Shown in pieces: positions 9,649 through 22,469 of a DNA stretch of 64,000 nt. Position numbers and translations under genes: made by a program. The DNA lies in NCBI GenBank assembly GCA_020284085.1, contig JACEVL010000420.1, forward strand, positions 225,001 through 289,000, read 5' to 3'. Position 1 is the first letter of the stretch; every line of letters begins with the position of its first letter. The notes beneath the pieces are model-generated. The model had not been told where the DNA came from. It saw only the letters and a list, made by a program, of their open reading frames with translations, and did not search any database. The DNA comes from Aporrectodea caliginosa (taxonomy: Eukaryota > Annelida > Clitellata > Crassiclitellata > Lumbricidae).

Positions 9649-12091
9649 TCACCCTCCTTTTCTTCCATTCGCACTCTTCCTCCCTTTCCTCCATTTCGCT
9701 CTCTTCCTCCCTTTCCTCCATTTCGCTCTCTTCCTCCCTACCCTCCATTTCGCTATCTTCCTCCCTTTCCTCCATTTCGCTCTCTTCCTCCCTTTCCTCC
9801 ATTTCGCTCTCTTCCCCCTACCCTTCATTTCGCTCTCTCTTCCTCCCTTTCCTCCATTTCGCTCTCTTCCTCCATTTCGCTCTCTTCCTTCTTTTTTCCT
9901 CCATTTCGCTCTCTTCCTCCCTTTCCTCCATTTCTGCTCTCTTCCTCCCTACCCTCCATTTCGCTCTTTTCCTCCATACCCTCCATTTCGCGCTCTTTCT
10001 CCCTTTCCTCCATTTCGCTCTCTTCCTTCCTTTCTTCCATTTCGCTCTCTTCCTCCCTTTCCTACCTTTCTGCTCTCTTCCTCCCCTTTCCTCCATTTCT
10101 GCTCTCTTCCTCCCTACCCTCCATTTCGCTCTCTTCCTCCCTTTCCTCCATTTCTGCTCTCTTCCTCCCTTTCCTCCATTTCTCTCTCTTCCTCCTACCC
10201 TCCATTTCGCTCACTTCCTCCTTTCCTCCATTTCGCTCTCTTCCTCCCTACCCTCCATTTCGCTCTCTTCCTCCCTTTCCTCCATTTCTGCTCTCTTCCT
10301 CCCTTTCCTCCATTTCGCTCTCTTCCTCCCTACCCTCCATTTCGCTCCACTTCCTCCCTTTCCTCCATTCGCTCTCTTCCTCCCTACCCTCCATTTCGCT
10401 CTCTTCCTCCCTTTCCTCCATTTCGCTCCCTTCCTTCCTTTCCTACATGTCTCTCTCTCTTCCTCCCTTTCCTCCATTTCGCTCTCTTCCTTCCTTTCCT
10501 CCATTTCGCTCTCTTCCTCCGTTTCCTCCATTTCGCTCTCTTCCTCTCTTTCCTCCATTTCGCTCTCTTCCTCCCTACCTCCATTTCGCTCTCTTCCTCC
10601 CTTTCCTCCATTTCGCTCTCTTCCTCCCTTTCCTCCATTTCTGCTCTCTTCCCCCTACCCTTCATTTCGCTCTCTTCCTCACTTAATTTCCTCCATTTCG
10701 CTCTCTTCCTCCATTTCGCTCTCTTCCTTCTTTTTCCTCCATTTCGCTCTCTTCCTCCCTTTCCTCCATTTCGCTCTCTTCCTCCCTACCCTCCATTTCG
10801 CTCTCTTCCTCCATACCCTCCATTTCGCGCTCTTTCTCCCTTTCCTCCATTTCGCTCTCTTCCTTCCTTTCTTCCATTTCGCTCTCTTCCTCCCTTTCCT
10901 ACCTTTCGCTCTCTCTTCCTCCCTTTCCTCCATTTCGCTCTCTTCCTCCCTACCCTCCATTTCGCTCTCTTCCTCCCTTTCCTCCATTTCGCTCTCTTCC
11001 TCCCTTTCCTCCATTTCGCTCTCTTCCTCCCTACCCTCCATTTCTGCTCTCTTCCTCCCTTTCCTCCATTTCGCTCTCTTCCTCCCTTTCCTCCATTTCG
11101 CTCTCTTTCTCCCTACCCTCCATTTCGCTCTCTTCCTCCCTTTTCCTCCATTTCGCTCTCTTCCTCCCTTTCCTCCATTTCGCTCTCTTCCTCCCTTTCC
11201 TATCTTTCGCTCTCTTCCTCCCTTTCCTCCATTCGCTCTCTTCCTCCCTACCCTCCATTTCGCTCTCTTCCTCCCTTTCCTCCACTTCGCTCTCTCTTCC
11301 TCCCTACCCTCCATTTCGCTCTCTTCCTCCCTTTCCTCCATTTCGCTCTCTTCCTCGTTTTCCTCCATTTCGCTCTCTTCCTCCATTCCTCCAATTCGCT
11401 CTCTTCATCCCTACCCTCCATTTCGATCTCTTCCTCCCTACCATCCATTTCGCTCTCTTCCTCCCTACCCTCCATTTCGCTCTCTTCCTCCTTACCCTCC
11501 ATTTTACTCTCTTCCTCCCTACCCTCTATTTCTCTCTTCCTCCCTACCCTCAATTCGCTCTCTTCCTCCCTTTCCTTTATTTCGCTCTCTTCCTCCCAAC
11601 CCTCCATTTCGTTCTCTTCTTCCCTTTCCTCCATTCGCTCTCTTCCTCCCTACCCTCCATTTCGCTCTCTTCCTTCCCTTCCTCCATTTCGTTCTTCCTC
11701 CCTACGCTCCATTTCACTCTCTTCCTCCCCTCCTCCATTTCGCTCTCTTCCTACCCACACTCCATTTCGCTCTCTTCCTTCTTACCCTACATTTCGCTCT
11801 TTTTCCTCCTTGCCCTCCATTTCACTCTCTTCCTCCCTACCCTCCATTTCGCTCTCTTCCTCCCTACACTCCTTTTCGCTCTCGTCCTCCCTTTCCTCCA
11901 TTTTGCTCTCTTCCTCCCCTTCCTCCTTTTTCGCTCTCTTCCTCACTACCCTCTATTTCTTTCTTCCTCCCTTTCCTCCATTCGCTCCCTTCCTTTTCTC
12001 CATTCAGTCTCTTCCTTCCTTTCTTTCATTCGCTCTCTTCCTCCCTTGCCTCCATTTGCTCTCTTCCTCCCTTCTCGATATTCGCTCTCTT
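9649..12091. repeat. 27-bp satellite array, about 90 copies
   Basis: The unit is about CTCTTCCTCC, CTTTCCTCCA, TTTCGCT, with a variant in which TTTCC is replaced by ACCC. Because 27 is divisible by 3, frames stay open on both strands, giving nine-residue repeats rich in Ser-Leu-Pro-Phe on the plus strand and in Glu-Arg-Lys on the minus strand. One- and two-base slips break these frames again and again, so I treat the long ORFs as artefacts. A stretch at about 9814-10070 recurs in the same order of variants at about 10648-10905, a higher-order duplication about 835 bp apart. Confidence 0.95.
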
Positions 12092-12441
12092 GAAGAACTC
12101 ACATAAAAAATAGCACACCAATAAAAAGGATATGTTTTACAGACTAACAGTTTTATTATGCATTTTTAAAACTGAATAAACTTAAAACATATTTCTTTTT
12201 TATTGTAGGGTAGGATGGCAGGTATTAGGATAATTAGTTTTTCATCGTAAAAATTATCTTCATTAACTTTTCAACGGTTTATCTGCAATATTTAATTTGA
12301 ATAAAATTAATATTGTCTTATTTTCTGGGGCCCATGAATCTGCAAAGATTACCACGCGATTGTCATACTGCTCCTGAGCTGCCCTTAAAAGTTAAAACCT
12401 TAGAGTGGCCCTTTGTTAAAAGAAGTTGCCATGGATGCCTG
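12092..12441 (+). mobile_element. hAT element copy 2, right end only
   Basis: Closely matches 8430-8840 (shared ACTAACAGTTTTAT, GCATTTTTAAAACTGAATAA and GTTAAAAGAAGTTGCC) and ends in GGATGCCTG. Its left part is missing exactly where the 27-bp satellite begins. Confidence 0.75.
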
Positions 12442-12654
12442 TTCTAAATGCTATTACATTTCAGAATAGCGAAAAAGCTTGGCAGACAGTTTTCCTAAAA
12501 ATTTTAATTCTTTAACATCCACATGTATGTATATACGCAATTTTACTTTTGAATAGTTCAAAGCCTGACCAGTACCACCAGAACTAAGAATTCCTCTGCG
12601 CAATTTTGAAAAATCGATCAATCAATAATTATATTCAATATATAAAGATCCATT

Positions 12655-12905
12655 ATAAAGACATATAGAGAACATCAAAGGAAATGGATTGGACACGTAA
12701 TGAGGAGAGACTCTCTAGTAAGAAACATCATGGAGGGACACAGGGGAGAATGGAGGCGAAAAACACAAGAGGAAGGCCAAGAATGATGCGTATACTGGAC
12801 TGGGCGATGGAGAAGAACGGCTACGGCAACATGAAGAAGGAAGCTCAAGATTGTGAAGAATGAACACATGAACCTGCCTGAGGGCAGAGAACCGGAAGAA
12901 TATTC
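12655..12905 (+). mobile_element. LINE C-terminal fragment (RTE/jockey-like)
   Basis: Broken frames read EHQRKWIGHVMRRDSLVR, then GRPRM, LDWAMEKNGYGNM and MNLPEGREPEE. This is the extreme end of a non-LTR reverse transcriptase ORF with frameshifts, followed by an A-rich tail. Confidence 0.75.
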
Positions 12906-13257
12906 AACGAAAAAAACACAAACATTATTTTAAAATCGATATACATGTAAAAATCAGTGTTTTAGCCAAATTTCTGAATCATAGTTCATAGGAAGAAGAA
13001 AGTTACAGGAGGATTTTTATTTTAAAATTCTTAAAAATAAATGGCTTTTTGCAAAAGAAAAGAAAATTGCTCCCAAAACATGATGCAGACTGATAATGCC
13101 TTGAAATACTTTTAGGTTCTATTCCTGAAATTAGAGGAAAACCTGATTCTAAAAGGTGGATGAATTTATATTTTCTACTCTCAACATACTTTTTAGCCAA
13201 AAACAAGAAAAACATGTTCTAAACTTCAACTATATCGGGCAATTGCAAACATATAGC

Positions 13258-13420
13258 AATCGGTAGCCGCTTGGTTAAAGTACTCACATTTCAACACGGA
13301 GAGTAAGGGTTTGAGTCTCCCAAGAGGGTTACACTGTGTAGGGACCTTGAGCAAGACCTTCACTCACAATAGCTCAGTGCCATTGATTGATGCCTGATCA
13401 TTTTATGCTTTATAACAATA
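13258..13420 (+). mobile_element. tRNA-derived SINE, diverged copy
   Basis: A tRNA-like head (GGTAGCCGCTTGGTTAAAG), a degenerate B box (GGTTTGAGTCT at 13309-13319) and the common body GTAGGGACCTTGAGCAAGAC. Same family as the 38.5-kb copy. Confidence 0.65.
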
Positions 13421-14944
13421 ATAACTTAATCAGCAATTGTTATCTTGGCTGTACAATTAGCAAACAGGTAGCAGGATATTGTAAAGAGTAGTTTGGATAA
13501 CTGAAAATATTGACAGAGACCGACAACAGTTTGGTATGTCTTGTTAGCCTAAAGTTAAAGCAGGCATGAGTGCCCACTGCCCACACATAGGGGCAAGAGG
13601 GGACACTTGCCCCTCCTGGAAAATTGACACCCATTGTTTTAAACTGCTACTTTTTCGTTTTTTAACAAATTTCATCTCACTAAAGCACTAATGATACACA
13701 AAGTGAAACTGAGACATTTAACTTCAAGTAAGAATTTGTTTAAATTCAAGCTCTTGCTAAAAAATTTAACCGTGACAATTGTGTTTTGCCCCCTCCTGCA
13801 AAAATATCTGCGAGCATCCATGAAAGCAGGACATCGCTTGAGCACTATCAAGGGGTTAGTTGACCCTCATTTAAGTTGGCAAGGTCTTCTTAACAGTTGG
13901 CTGCATGTGGTTTGGTTTAAGATTCAAATCAAATAATTTTCTCATCCAAACACAACTCATTACTGGCCTAAAAATCGTAAGATGACAAGTAACAGAGAAT
14001 CAAAATCCTAATATCTGTAAAGAACACCAAGGAAATATTCATAAGTATTTATCCACCATCACATGCCCAACATCAACATATAGTGCATCTTCATCTATCA
14101 TAAAAATGTTATTTTAGTGTCCACCCATACATCACAGAGAACTATCCATGAAGGTGCTGTGTAAGGAACAGTACATCAAGACAAGACTAGGTGTCAGAAG
14201 TCACATTTAAATAACGAGCAACTACTGGTAGGTACATTTCATCCCTGTGTAATTTAGTATCTTTAACAGTTTAATGACAAGTGTGTATTACAAGTGATTG
14301 GAAATCCAATGCAGCTCATTGTAAAAAAATTAAATAAACTATATTAAACATCTTTCAGTTGCAATGCACACAAGTCAAGAACATTCCGACAACTGGATGA
14401 GCTATTCTTTGTGGTTTAATATATAATTCACACTGAGTGGACGTAAAATGCAGACATCAACAGTCTGTTATCATGCATCAAACCTAAATAAAATGCAGAG
14501 GCCAAGGCAAAAGAAGCAACCGAATTCAAGTCACTCCGAGCAAACTCCGTCTACTTGAAGCTGCAGATATGTGGAACAAACCAAGTGGCATCACGCATGG
14601 GACTGATGGCAGATTGCTAATGTGTTTGCCTTTCACTTAAATAACGGTGCATCATGAATGTGAAAATCAACAATTTGTAGCCAAGCTGCTAAATGCATAA
14701 TTGTCTCATAATAGGTTGCAATCATCCTTAAAAATTCTGTGGCCAGAAACCTTCTACACACAAACTTTCATTTAACTATCAATGGTAACACTAGCATAGA
14801 CTTGGGGATATTCACTGTTATCAGACATTTCATTCAAGACAGTCAAAGGTCTATCATTCGATGACATTGTTCATAGAAGCATAAAGTAGTTGATGGAGAA
14901 GAAGCTGATAAGTTACATGTCATTTCTAGGAATAAGCAAAGATA
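13421..14944. other. No gene seen; probable 3' flank of the dehydrogenase gene
   Basis: AT-rich sequence without a recognised domain. Minus-strand ATTAAA at about 14415-14420 is a possible polyadenylation signal. Some of this stretch could be 3' UTR. Confidence 0.35.
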
Positions 14945-15907
14945 TCACAAGACGGCTGATTTCAACTTGGTCAAACGTTCGCTAACTTCCCAAAGTTTCT
15001 TCGCCTTTTCATCATCCAAGGAAACTGACGTCCACTCCTCTTTCTGGATGTTTCCATAGAAGTTGCCACTGACTCCCTCAAGCTCCTCAGCAATAGTGCA
15101 ATGAAGGACTGTCTGACAACCTTCATAAGGGCTTTTGACAAGCAACCACCCAAAAAGGTAGCCAAGCACCCTCAGCACAAGCGGCAATTGAACATGACGG
15201 CCCAGGTTTGACCGCACCATTCCAGGTCGGAGACAGTAGACACTCACTCCTGTGCCTTCCAGATGACGGGCCAGCTCTCGAGCAAACAGATTGTTTGCAA
15301 GTTTGCTGTTTTTGTACACCGCTTCCCCATCGTACCCTTCCTCGTTATTAAAATTCTCAAAGTCAATCTTTCCATATTTGTGCAGCCCCGATGATACAAC
15401 TACCACACGACTTGGGGCAGATGACTTCAGCTTATCGAGTAAGAGATTTGTCAGAAGGAAATGTCCAAAATGGTTCACGCCCATTTGCATTTCGAGTCCA
15501 TCTTCCGTGCGGGTGAACGGACAGCCGTACAACCCCGCATTGTTAATCAGTACATCGATTCGTGGTTCCTCTTTTATCACCTGTCCAGCGAATTCTCTTA
15601 TTGAACGAAACGAAGCCAGGTCCAGTTTCTTTACGATCAGCTCGCCTTGATCAGTCTGAGACCGTATGTCCTTCACAGCAGCGTTGGCCTTATCCAAGTC
15701 TCGGCAGGCCAGAATCACCCTCGCCCGACGTTTGGCCAACTCCGCGGCCGTAGCCTTCCCAATGCCACAGTTGGCTCCGGTAACGATGACAGTTTTCCCA
15801 ATCATAAGAGCCCGACTCCGACAAACTCCACCTGCCATGTATCTCCTGATGACCAAAATTCCGATCCCAGTCACGCCGACAGCAACCCACTTCCAGTTAA
15901 TTTCCAT
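14945..15907 (-). CDS. Retinol dehydrogenase 14/11-like short-chain dehydrogenase, single exon
   Basis: A 320-residue protein encoded without introns. Such enzymes use NADP(H) to interconvert retinol or related lipid alcohols and their aldehydes at the ER membrane. Residues 5-20 are a hydrophobic N-terminal anchor. The Rossmann cofactor motif TGANCGIG is at 43-50, NNAG at 122-125, VNHFGHF at 144-150, the catalytic serine at 172-173, and YKNSK (Tyr198, Lys202) is the active-site pair; RPGM follows at 227-230. The length and the order GVNHFGHFLLTNLLLDKLKS fit the RDH11-14 group, and the C-terminal part looks most like RDH14. The start is the first Met, right before the membrane anchor. All motifs are intact, so it is probably functional. 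Mammalian RDH14 is split by an intron, so this copy is either an ancestral intronless form or an old retrocopy. Substrate choice cannot be read from sequence. Confidence 0.92.
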   Translation of the reverse strand: MEINWKWVAVGVTGIGILVIRRYMAGGVCRSRALMIGKTVIVTGANCGIGKATAAELAKRRARVILACRDLDKANAAVKDIRSQTDQGELIVKKLDLASFRSIREFAGQVIKEEPRIDVLINNAGLYGCPFTRTEDGLEMQMGVNHFGHFLLTNLLLDKLKSSAPSRVVVVSSGLHKYGKIDFENFNNEEGYDGEAVYKNSKLANNLFARELARHLEGTGVSVYCLRPGMVRSNLGRHVQLPLVLRVLGYLFGWLLVKSPYEGCQTVLHCTIAEELEGVSGNFYGNIQKEEWTSVSLDDEKAKKLWEVSERLTKLKSAVL

Positions 15908-16465
15908 TATCGAACCAATTTAACAAATGTGCTAAGCCACTTGATAAAAGTATTTACTTTCGAAGCAATTTTAATTTATTCTAATTTTCACGAAACTTAA
16001 AAACCCAAACAACACGAAGGTCGCATGGGTCTCTTAACAAACCAAAGAGCTGCAAAATGACGTACGGCGCTAAATAGATGTGCAGCTCAAAGTCGCCATT
16101 TTTGAACTTCAATGGTAATTTGACGCTAAAGTATAATTATCTATAATTAATGTAAATGCAAATGCACGTGTCTTTCTATAGTAACAGTGTGGCCTCAACT
16201 CTGCTCATTTTCAATTACTTGATCAGTTGAGATCCTTCAACATGGCTGCCCGTTTGAATGGGTGCCACTGCCACGGTTTCAATGACGACAAAACTTGTGG
16301 TTCAAATAAATAGGGTCTAAGTGGTACAAAATATAAAGCGGATTTACAACGGTTGAATTAACACATAACAAAGGTTGAATTAGCACAAGTGACAAGTCAT
16401 ATGTGAACAAAGCTAACGTGTAAAGCCATTATGGAAAAAGCTTTAGCCTACGTGAGAGTAAAATC
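15908..16465. other. 5' flank of the dehydrogenase gene
   Basis: Presumed promoter region for the minus-strand gene. There is no clear TATA box. An AAATGACGTACG stretch (CRE-like TGACGT, 16056-16067) and a GCCATTTTTG box (16093-16102) are the only motifs I note. Confidence 0.3.
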
Positions 16466-16985
16466 AGTGCCGGTGTCACAAAATAATCCCCATAGCCTAC
16501 TTAATAATAATAATAATATCTTTTCTTTAATTTAGCGCCTGACAAACGCACTTCGCTGTACATTTACATGTTATGCAATTGAAACAATCTTAACTAGTTA
16601 ACTACTAACAGAACAGACAGCTTGTAATACAACGGCGCTAATAGCAGCCTACAAAGCAAATCCGCCCTAACGGGGCTCGAACTCGGTACCTCTCGCACTC
16701 TTCGCCAGATGTTTATCCAACGCGCCACCGGACCCCGTTGACTTGAGTAGGCTATCGGCCGCTATCCCCCTTAGCGAAATGTAGTAGTCTATTCGGTTTA
16801 GTTTGTATTTTGGCGGTTTCTCAGTCGTACTGGATTTATTGTGCACATAAAATATTTTAAGTTGCGTATCTTTAGTTTGTACGTTGACCTGAAATTAATA
16901 TACTTCGTTTTGGTGATTTTGACTGGATTTTCGTCTTGGCTATCGTGATGCGTATGACGATGGGGATTGAATTGTTTATCCCCCG
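16466..16985. mobile_element. Composite of a CAGTGCCGGTGTCAC DNA element and a tRNA-like SINE head
   Basis: Starts with CAGTGCCGGTGTCACAAAAT, as at 20571. At 16745-16645 (minus) lies a tRNA-like stretch with GAGTTCGAGCC (B-box-like). From 16775 the sequence AGCGAAATGTAGTAG matches the reverse complement of the element at 20.6-20.8 kb. The exact nesting is unclear. Confidence 0.45.
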
Positions 16986-16989
16986 GATA

Positions 16990-17140
16990 CTCAGGACCGT
17001 CCTTTTCTCTATTTCTTTTGACCAGTTCCGCAAGTGCCTGAAAACCTCTCTCTTTACCAGTGAAGACACTGGCCCAGGTCGGGAGCGCCTCTGATTTTAG
17101 TGGCGCTATATAAATGCTCGATTACGATTACGATTACGAT
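16990..17140 (+). mobile_element. LINE 3' end with stem-loop and (GATTAC)n tail
   Basis: The last residues of a LINE ORF (FRKCLKTSLFTSEDTG) run into the shared terminal stem-loop AGCGCC (17084-17089) / GGCGCT (17102-17107), then TATAAATGCTC and GATTAC repeats. Severely 5'-truncated. Confidence 0.7.
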
Positions 17141-17667
17141 AATTATGATATTATGATTCTTATATATAGACTATAGGCTTTATGTGGGTATGCTGGCAGG
17201 AGTACGGGATTGACTATAATTGTAAGGAAGAATCAGTATAAGAAGGATCCTCAGGGATCGATTAAATAATGCTGGATGGTTGTACCAAGCGCATCAAAGT
17301 AGCTTTTGAGAAGGCGAATTGGAATAGCATCTATCAGGCACTGTTTGTCAGAAGATGACAACACAAGCAACCGGGAAGTCTACCGAAAATAGCTGAAGTA
17401 AAGAAATCATGAGTTGGTGAGCCAATCAGAAGGAAGATGAAAAGCTATTTGATAGTGGAATACCAGAGAATTTCAACCTGAGGTTGGATATCTTGTCAGC
17501 AAAGACGCTAATGAAAGCATCAGCCACAGCGGATGGCGAGAGGTCTTGGGTAATGCGGATGGTGTTTATATAATTATATGGTATTTACAATGGTGTTTAT
17601 CGATGGCCTTTCAAAAGAACAGGTAGGGGGGGTTTTGGCCTAGGAAATTAGGCTACGAGACACTGTG
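17141..17667. other. No gene seen
   Basis: Unique-looking sequence without a frame or repeat that I recognise. Confidence 0.3.
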
Positions 17668-17863
17668 CAGTGGCGTAACGAAGGGTTTCAGCGCCCAGGG
17701 GCAAGGGCTGATGACTGCGCCCCCTTGCGCCCCCATTTATTTTTGTTTGGTGACTTTTAATCGTTCTTGTCATAGTACTGTGTACCACTGAAAGCTAATT
17801 TTGCGCCCCCTGGTGCTGCGCCCGGGGGCGGCTGCCCCTCTCTCCCCCTTCGTTACGCCACTG
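17668..17863. mobile_element. hAT-type MITE with TIRs and 8-bp TSD
   Basis: 196 bp bounded by CAGTGGCGTAACGAAGGG and its inverse CCCTTCGTTACGCCACTG. The flanks ACACTGTG (17660-17667) and CCACTGTG (17864-17871) match at 7 of 8 bases. Confidence 0.88.
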
Positions 17864-17887
17864 CCACTGTGCACTTTCCGTTGAAAC

Positions 17888-18823
<936 letters not shown>

Positions 18824-18831
18824 GTTGAAAC

Positions 18832-19682
18832 GCAAGTGATAGAAAGGATGTCGTGACTCTTTAGCGTTCGAGGTGATTACGTCGACGTCGCAATTCGGCA
18901 ATTTCAGTTTAACCAAGACTACCGGTCACAAAAGATAACATTCTTGGATCAATGTGATTAAGCAGCTCAGTTATGCGTAAACAATTGGAATTGGCAATTG
19001 AGAGCATCTGCAGGTTTATGTAAGACGAAGAAAGGAGGAGTAGGTTTAATTTGTGAAAGTCTGGACATTTTATTATTTATTACAAGATAGGGAGGTGATG
19101 TCGACGAAGATTTTATTAGAAAAGAAGTGGAGGCGGCAACAGCCAGGTAATCAATAGGATAAGTTTCCTCAAGCAAGGCATCATAAATAATTCAGTAATC
19201 GGAAATTGAGATCTCATGAAAGTTATTAGAATTATGATTAATTGCATCAACATGAATATTAAAGTCGTCCATTATAAAAGAGCCCCAAAATACAATTTCA
19301 TGCAAGTTTTGCATCATATAAAAATTATTATCATGTGAGATAATATTAGAGCTTCAAAAGAATTTGAATTTCGTGAAAATCGGCTACAGAAAGTAGCGAA
19401 GGTCGATGTAGCCTATAATGTAGCGTTCGCGACTTTCCGCTCCGGTTGCTAACCCGAAACGTTGAAATGGGAGTCCTCCGAGTCCTGAACTCCTTCCTCG
19501 TGGGCCTACTAATGAGTCTCTTTTCGCTCGTACAGGTTCGAATTCTAATCTCCCTTCTGATGCAGGCCACAGTGAATGTGCTCATGCTCTTCCCAGCCAC
19601 TTATTATAGGCCGGGCATGAACGGTCTCGTATACGCTCGCTACGGTGGAGGACCACGGGCATCACCGACGCCGTCGACAGAA
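18832..19682. other. No confident gene
   Basis: A plus-strand frame at 19446-19697 has a hydrophobic stretch (LNSFLVGLLMSLFSLVQVRI) but no known domain or splice context, so I leave it unassigned. Confidence 0.25.
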
Positions 19683-19833
19683 CAGGGACGTAACTAGCTT
19701 AAGCCCCCTCCAGACGCAGCTGAAGGCCCCCCTATAAATCAAGCCGTTGTATGCTAACTATAGGCTCGTGCTACCCGATTCGCCATGTTCGAGGCTTAAG
19801 CCCCCTAAACGAAAAGTCCTAGTTATGTCACTG
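19683..19833. mobile_element. hAT-type MITE
   Basis: 151 bp with inverted ends CAGGGACGTAACTAG and CTAGTTATGTCACTG. The flanks CGACAGAA (19675-19682) and CGACAGAG (19834-19841) match at 7 of 8 bases. Confidence 0.85.
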
Positions 19834-20099
19834 CGACAGAGTTCGATTTATTGGCGGGCTAACTGAGTCATCAATGCCGATACTAGCAGTCGATTAAAAC
19901 AAAGATGATCCTAAAGAAAGGTCCGCTCAGCAATATCGGCAATTAAAAATATATATTAAACTTACAATTAAACCCTCTTGTGGAAACTCATATTTCTCTA
20001 CAGTATGTGGGAATGCAGTGCAATGTGTTTGTTGTAACGTTCAGATCATAGCTTCAAAAGACGAAGGTGGAGGCATTCGAATGACAGATATGGGATGGG

Positions 20100-20270
20100 T
20101 GGGGCTTCGGCGTGTCAACATCGACTCAGCGTGCGCTAGCTTTAGATCGATTTAGTTACTGTTCTTTTTGGGCGCGTTGGAGTCGGGAGCGCCTCTGAGT
20201 AGTTTCCTTGAAGGGGCGCTATATAAATTCCCGAATAAATAAATGAATGAATGAATGAATCTAGACAAAG
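20100..20270 (+). mobile_element. SINE/LINE 3' tail with stem-loop and (GAAT)n
   Basis: CGGCGTG, GTCGGGAGCGCCTCTGAGTA and GGGGCGCTATATAAATT match the tail of the 38.5-kb SINE. Stem AGCGCC (20188-20193) / GGCGCT (20215-20220), then GAATAAATAAATGAATGAAT. Confidence 0.65.
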
Positions 20271-20279
20271 GTTAGGATT

Positions 20280-21560
20280 TGTAAAGTAAAGCTAATTCGC
20301 AACCATCTCCTCCTGAAATTCTCAAACTGCTTCCAGCTGTTGGCAAATTAGGTCCAGAATGACCCAAACATCAAAATTGCTACTTTCGCATATTTTCTCA
20401 CTATAAGACTACAGTAACTGGTCCAGTTTTGTGCTTCCTATCATGACTTATCTTACAAGGCAAGAGAATCTTAATCTACTTCCAGCTATTATAGACCTAT
20501 TGATTAATGCGATCACCAGAATCCTAGCACAAAGAAACCCTATTCACACTTTTCTCAATCTACCTGTCAACAGTGCCGGTGTCCCGTGATATTCTATCCC
20601 CCCTAAAGCATAGCCCCCGGGATGGAATGAACCAGTTTAGAGTAGGCCTATCCGGGAGATAATCCAAACAGTACGACTGAATACACTTAGAAATCGCCAA
20701 TAATTATATGCAAACTAAACCGGATAGGCTACTACATTTCGCTCCGAGGATACTCATTTAGAGAAATACTCTATTTCGTGACACCGGCATTAGGTATAGG
20801 CGATATAGGCGGCTGCCTATATAGGCTATAGAGCAGCATTTTTGAAGGGGCGGAAAATTCCGGCAAAATAGAGCAAGAAAAGCATAATTTTCGTGAAATT
20901 TATTAAATAGGCATATAGAAAGGGCGGCATTTTTGTCCTTGCCTATAGCAGAAAACTGTCAAAGGCTGTCAAAGACCGCCTGTGTCTGTCACATAACTGG
21001 TCTAGCTAAGATTTTATGCTTCCTAACATCAGCTGTCTACGTAGGCAAAAGCAAAACTCTCAAATTGCTCCCATCAACTAAGTACTAGGGTCAAGAAAGG
21101 CCTAACATGGAGAAACCATATTTCCACGCATGGTCTCACTATGTACATGTAAGGTATTGGTCCAACTGATGTTTGACATTGTTCGTTAAGCAATTCACCA
21201 GAAAAGCTCAAGCTGCCTTCAGCTATGCCTCGTAGAACCCAAATAGCCCAAACAACACAATTTCCACACAGTTCCTTTCTATAGGCCCTAAGCGTTTAAG
21301 GGGCCGCTAATTGGTTCAACTAACGTTTTTATGCTTCCTCTTATAAACCGTCCACCTGGGTAGTGCGCAACAACGTGTAAAGCCAAATAATATTGTTTCC
21401 AGCTATTGGCTCTGTTCGACATTGACAGTCTATGATCATTAGCCCACTTATCGTCTACACAGAATTTAGAAACTCCTAAGGCCGTTTAGTGGACTTATCA
21501 GTTATCACTTCCAGACTATAAGGATTCAATATGGGCATCCCATGCCCATAAGCCAAATAA
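20280..21560. repeat. Degenerate tandem repeat, period roughly 150-175 bp
   Basis: A motif of the type CTCAAACTGCTTCCAGCTGT recurs in worn form near 20325, 20475, 21055, 21210 and 21385, along with TTTTGTGCTTCCTA blocks. The array is broken by the insertion at 20571. Confidence 0.5.
20571..20796. mobile_element. Small DNA element with CAGTGCCGGTGTC ends
   Basis: The left end CAGTGCCGGTGTCCCGTGA faces the right end TTTCGTGACACCGGCATTA. A related copy lies at 16466. A TSD cannot be read. Confidence 0.6.
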
Positions 21561-21561
21561 T

Positions 21562-22469
21562 CAGTGTTGTTCAGTAATTGAAATACATGTAATTGAATTA
21601 CGTAATTGAATTACAATCTATGTAATTGTAATTGTAATTGAATTACATTTTAAGTCCAGTAATTGTAATTGTATTTCAATTACAATATTGCATGTAATTT
21701 GTAATTGAATGAAGTGTCAATTACAAATTACTTTCATAAAGTCAGCAAAGATGCCAGCTTGCCGGGTTGACCCGGGCCACCCGTTTAATTGAATAAACTG
21801 CTCTGCATTATGTTTGCATGGCAGCATAATTGTCAACATTATTCTATACTTATACCTCTCTTAAAAGTTACAGCATACTTTGATAGACCCAAGGGCAAGG
21901 GCTGACCATCATTATCAGACTATCCATGCAGTCATGCACTCATTCTTAGCTAGTTTACTGTGGCTGCCTACAGAAAACAGAGCTTCCATCTTCAGTTCCA
22001 GTTGAGCGTCTCTTTAGCACTGCTGGACGAATTGACTCACCCACCCAGGCGCAATCAACTAAGTTCTCTAACAGGCTATCATTTTGAAAAACTGCTACTC
22101 CTAAAAATGAAATAAACTCTAACTTGTTTTAATAGATGATAATTGTAAATCGTATTTTGGATACCTGACAAACTTATAATACAATTGAACGTATATAATT
22201 ATTACAATTTACAGGCCATTGGCCCATTGGATATTTTAGTTTAAAAATAGAGTAGGTAATTACAAAAATTATCGACACTTTTTTTAAATAATTTGCCAAT
22301 TTGAAAGGAATAATTGAAAAGTAATTGGTAATTGAAATACAATCAAAATGTAATTGTAATTCAATTACTTTCACAATCAAGTAATTGTAATTGTAATTCA
22401 ATTACATTTACAAGCATGTAATTGCAATTATAATTGAATTACATTTGCAATGTAATTGATACAACACTG
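21562..22469 (+). mobile_element. hAT element, internally deleted, exact 8-bp TSD
   Basis: The termini CAGTGTTGTTCAGTAATTG and CAATTACATTGCAAATG (inverse of the right end, which closes ACAACACTG) are flanked by CAAATAAT at 21554-21561 and 22470-22477. Both subterminal zones are dense in TAATTG/CAATTA steps. The middle keeps a scrap of transposase reading SSSVERLFSTAGRIDSPT (about 21995-22050), the C-terminal dimerisation motif of hAT enzymes. It cannot move on its own. Confidence 0.92.

Noticed and set aside
9562..12106. Long open frames of up to 374 codons on both strands
   Set aside because: They come from the 27-bp satellite, whose length keeps frames open; there is no start context, domain or splice signal.
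15291..16000. Plus-strand frames over the dehydrogenase
   Set aside because: Shadows of the intact minus-strand gene.
16645..16745. Possible minus-strand tRNA gene
   Set aside because: The B-box-like GAGTTCGAGCC is present but the stems do not fold as a tRNA and the A box is poor.
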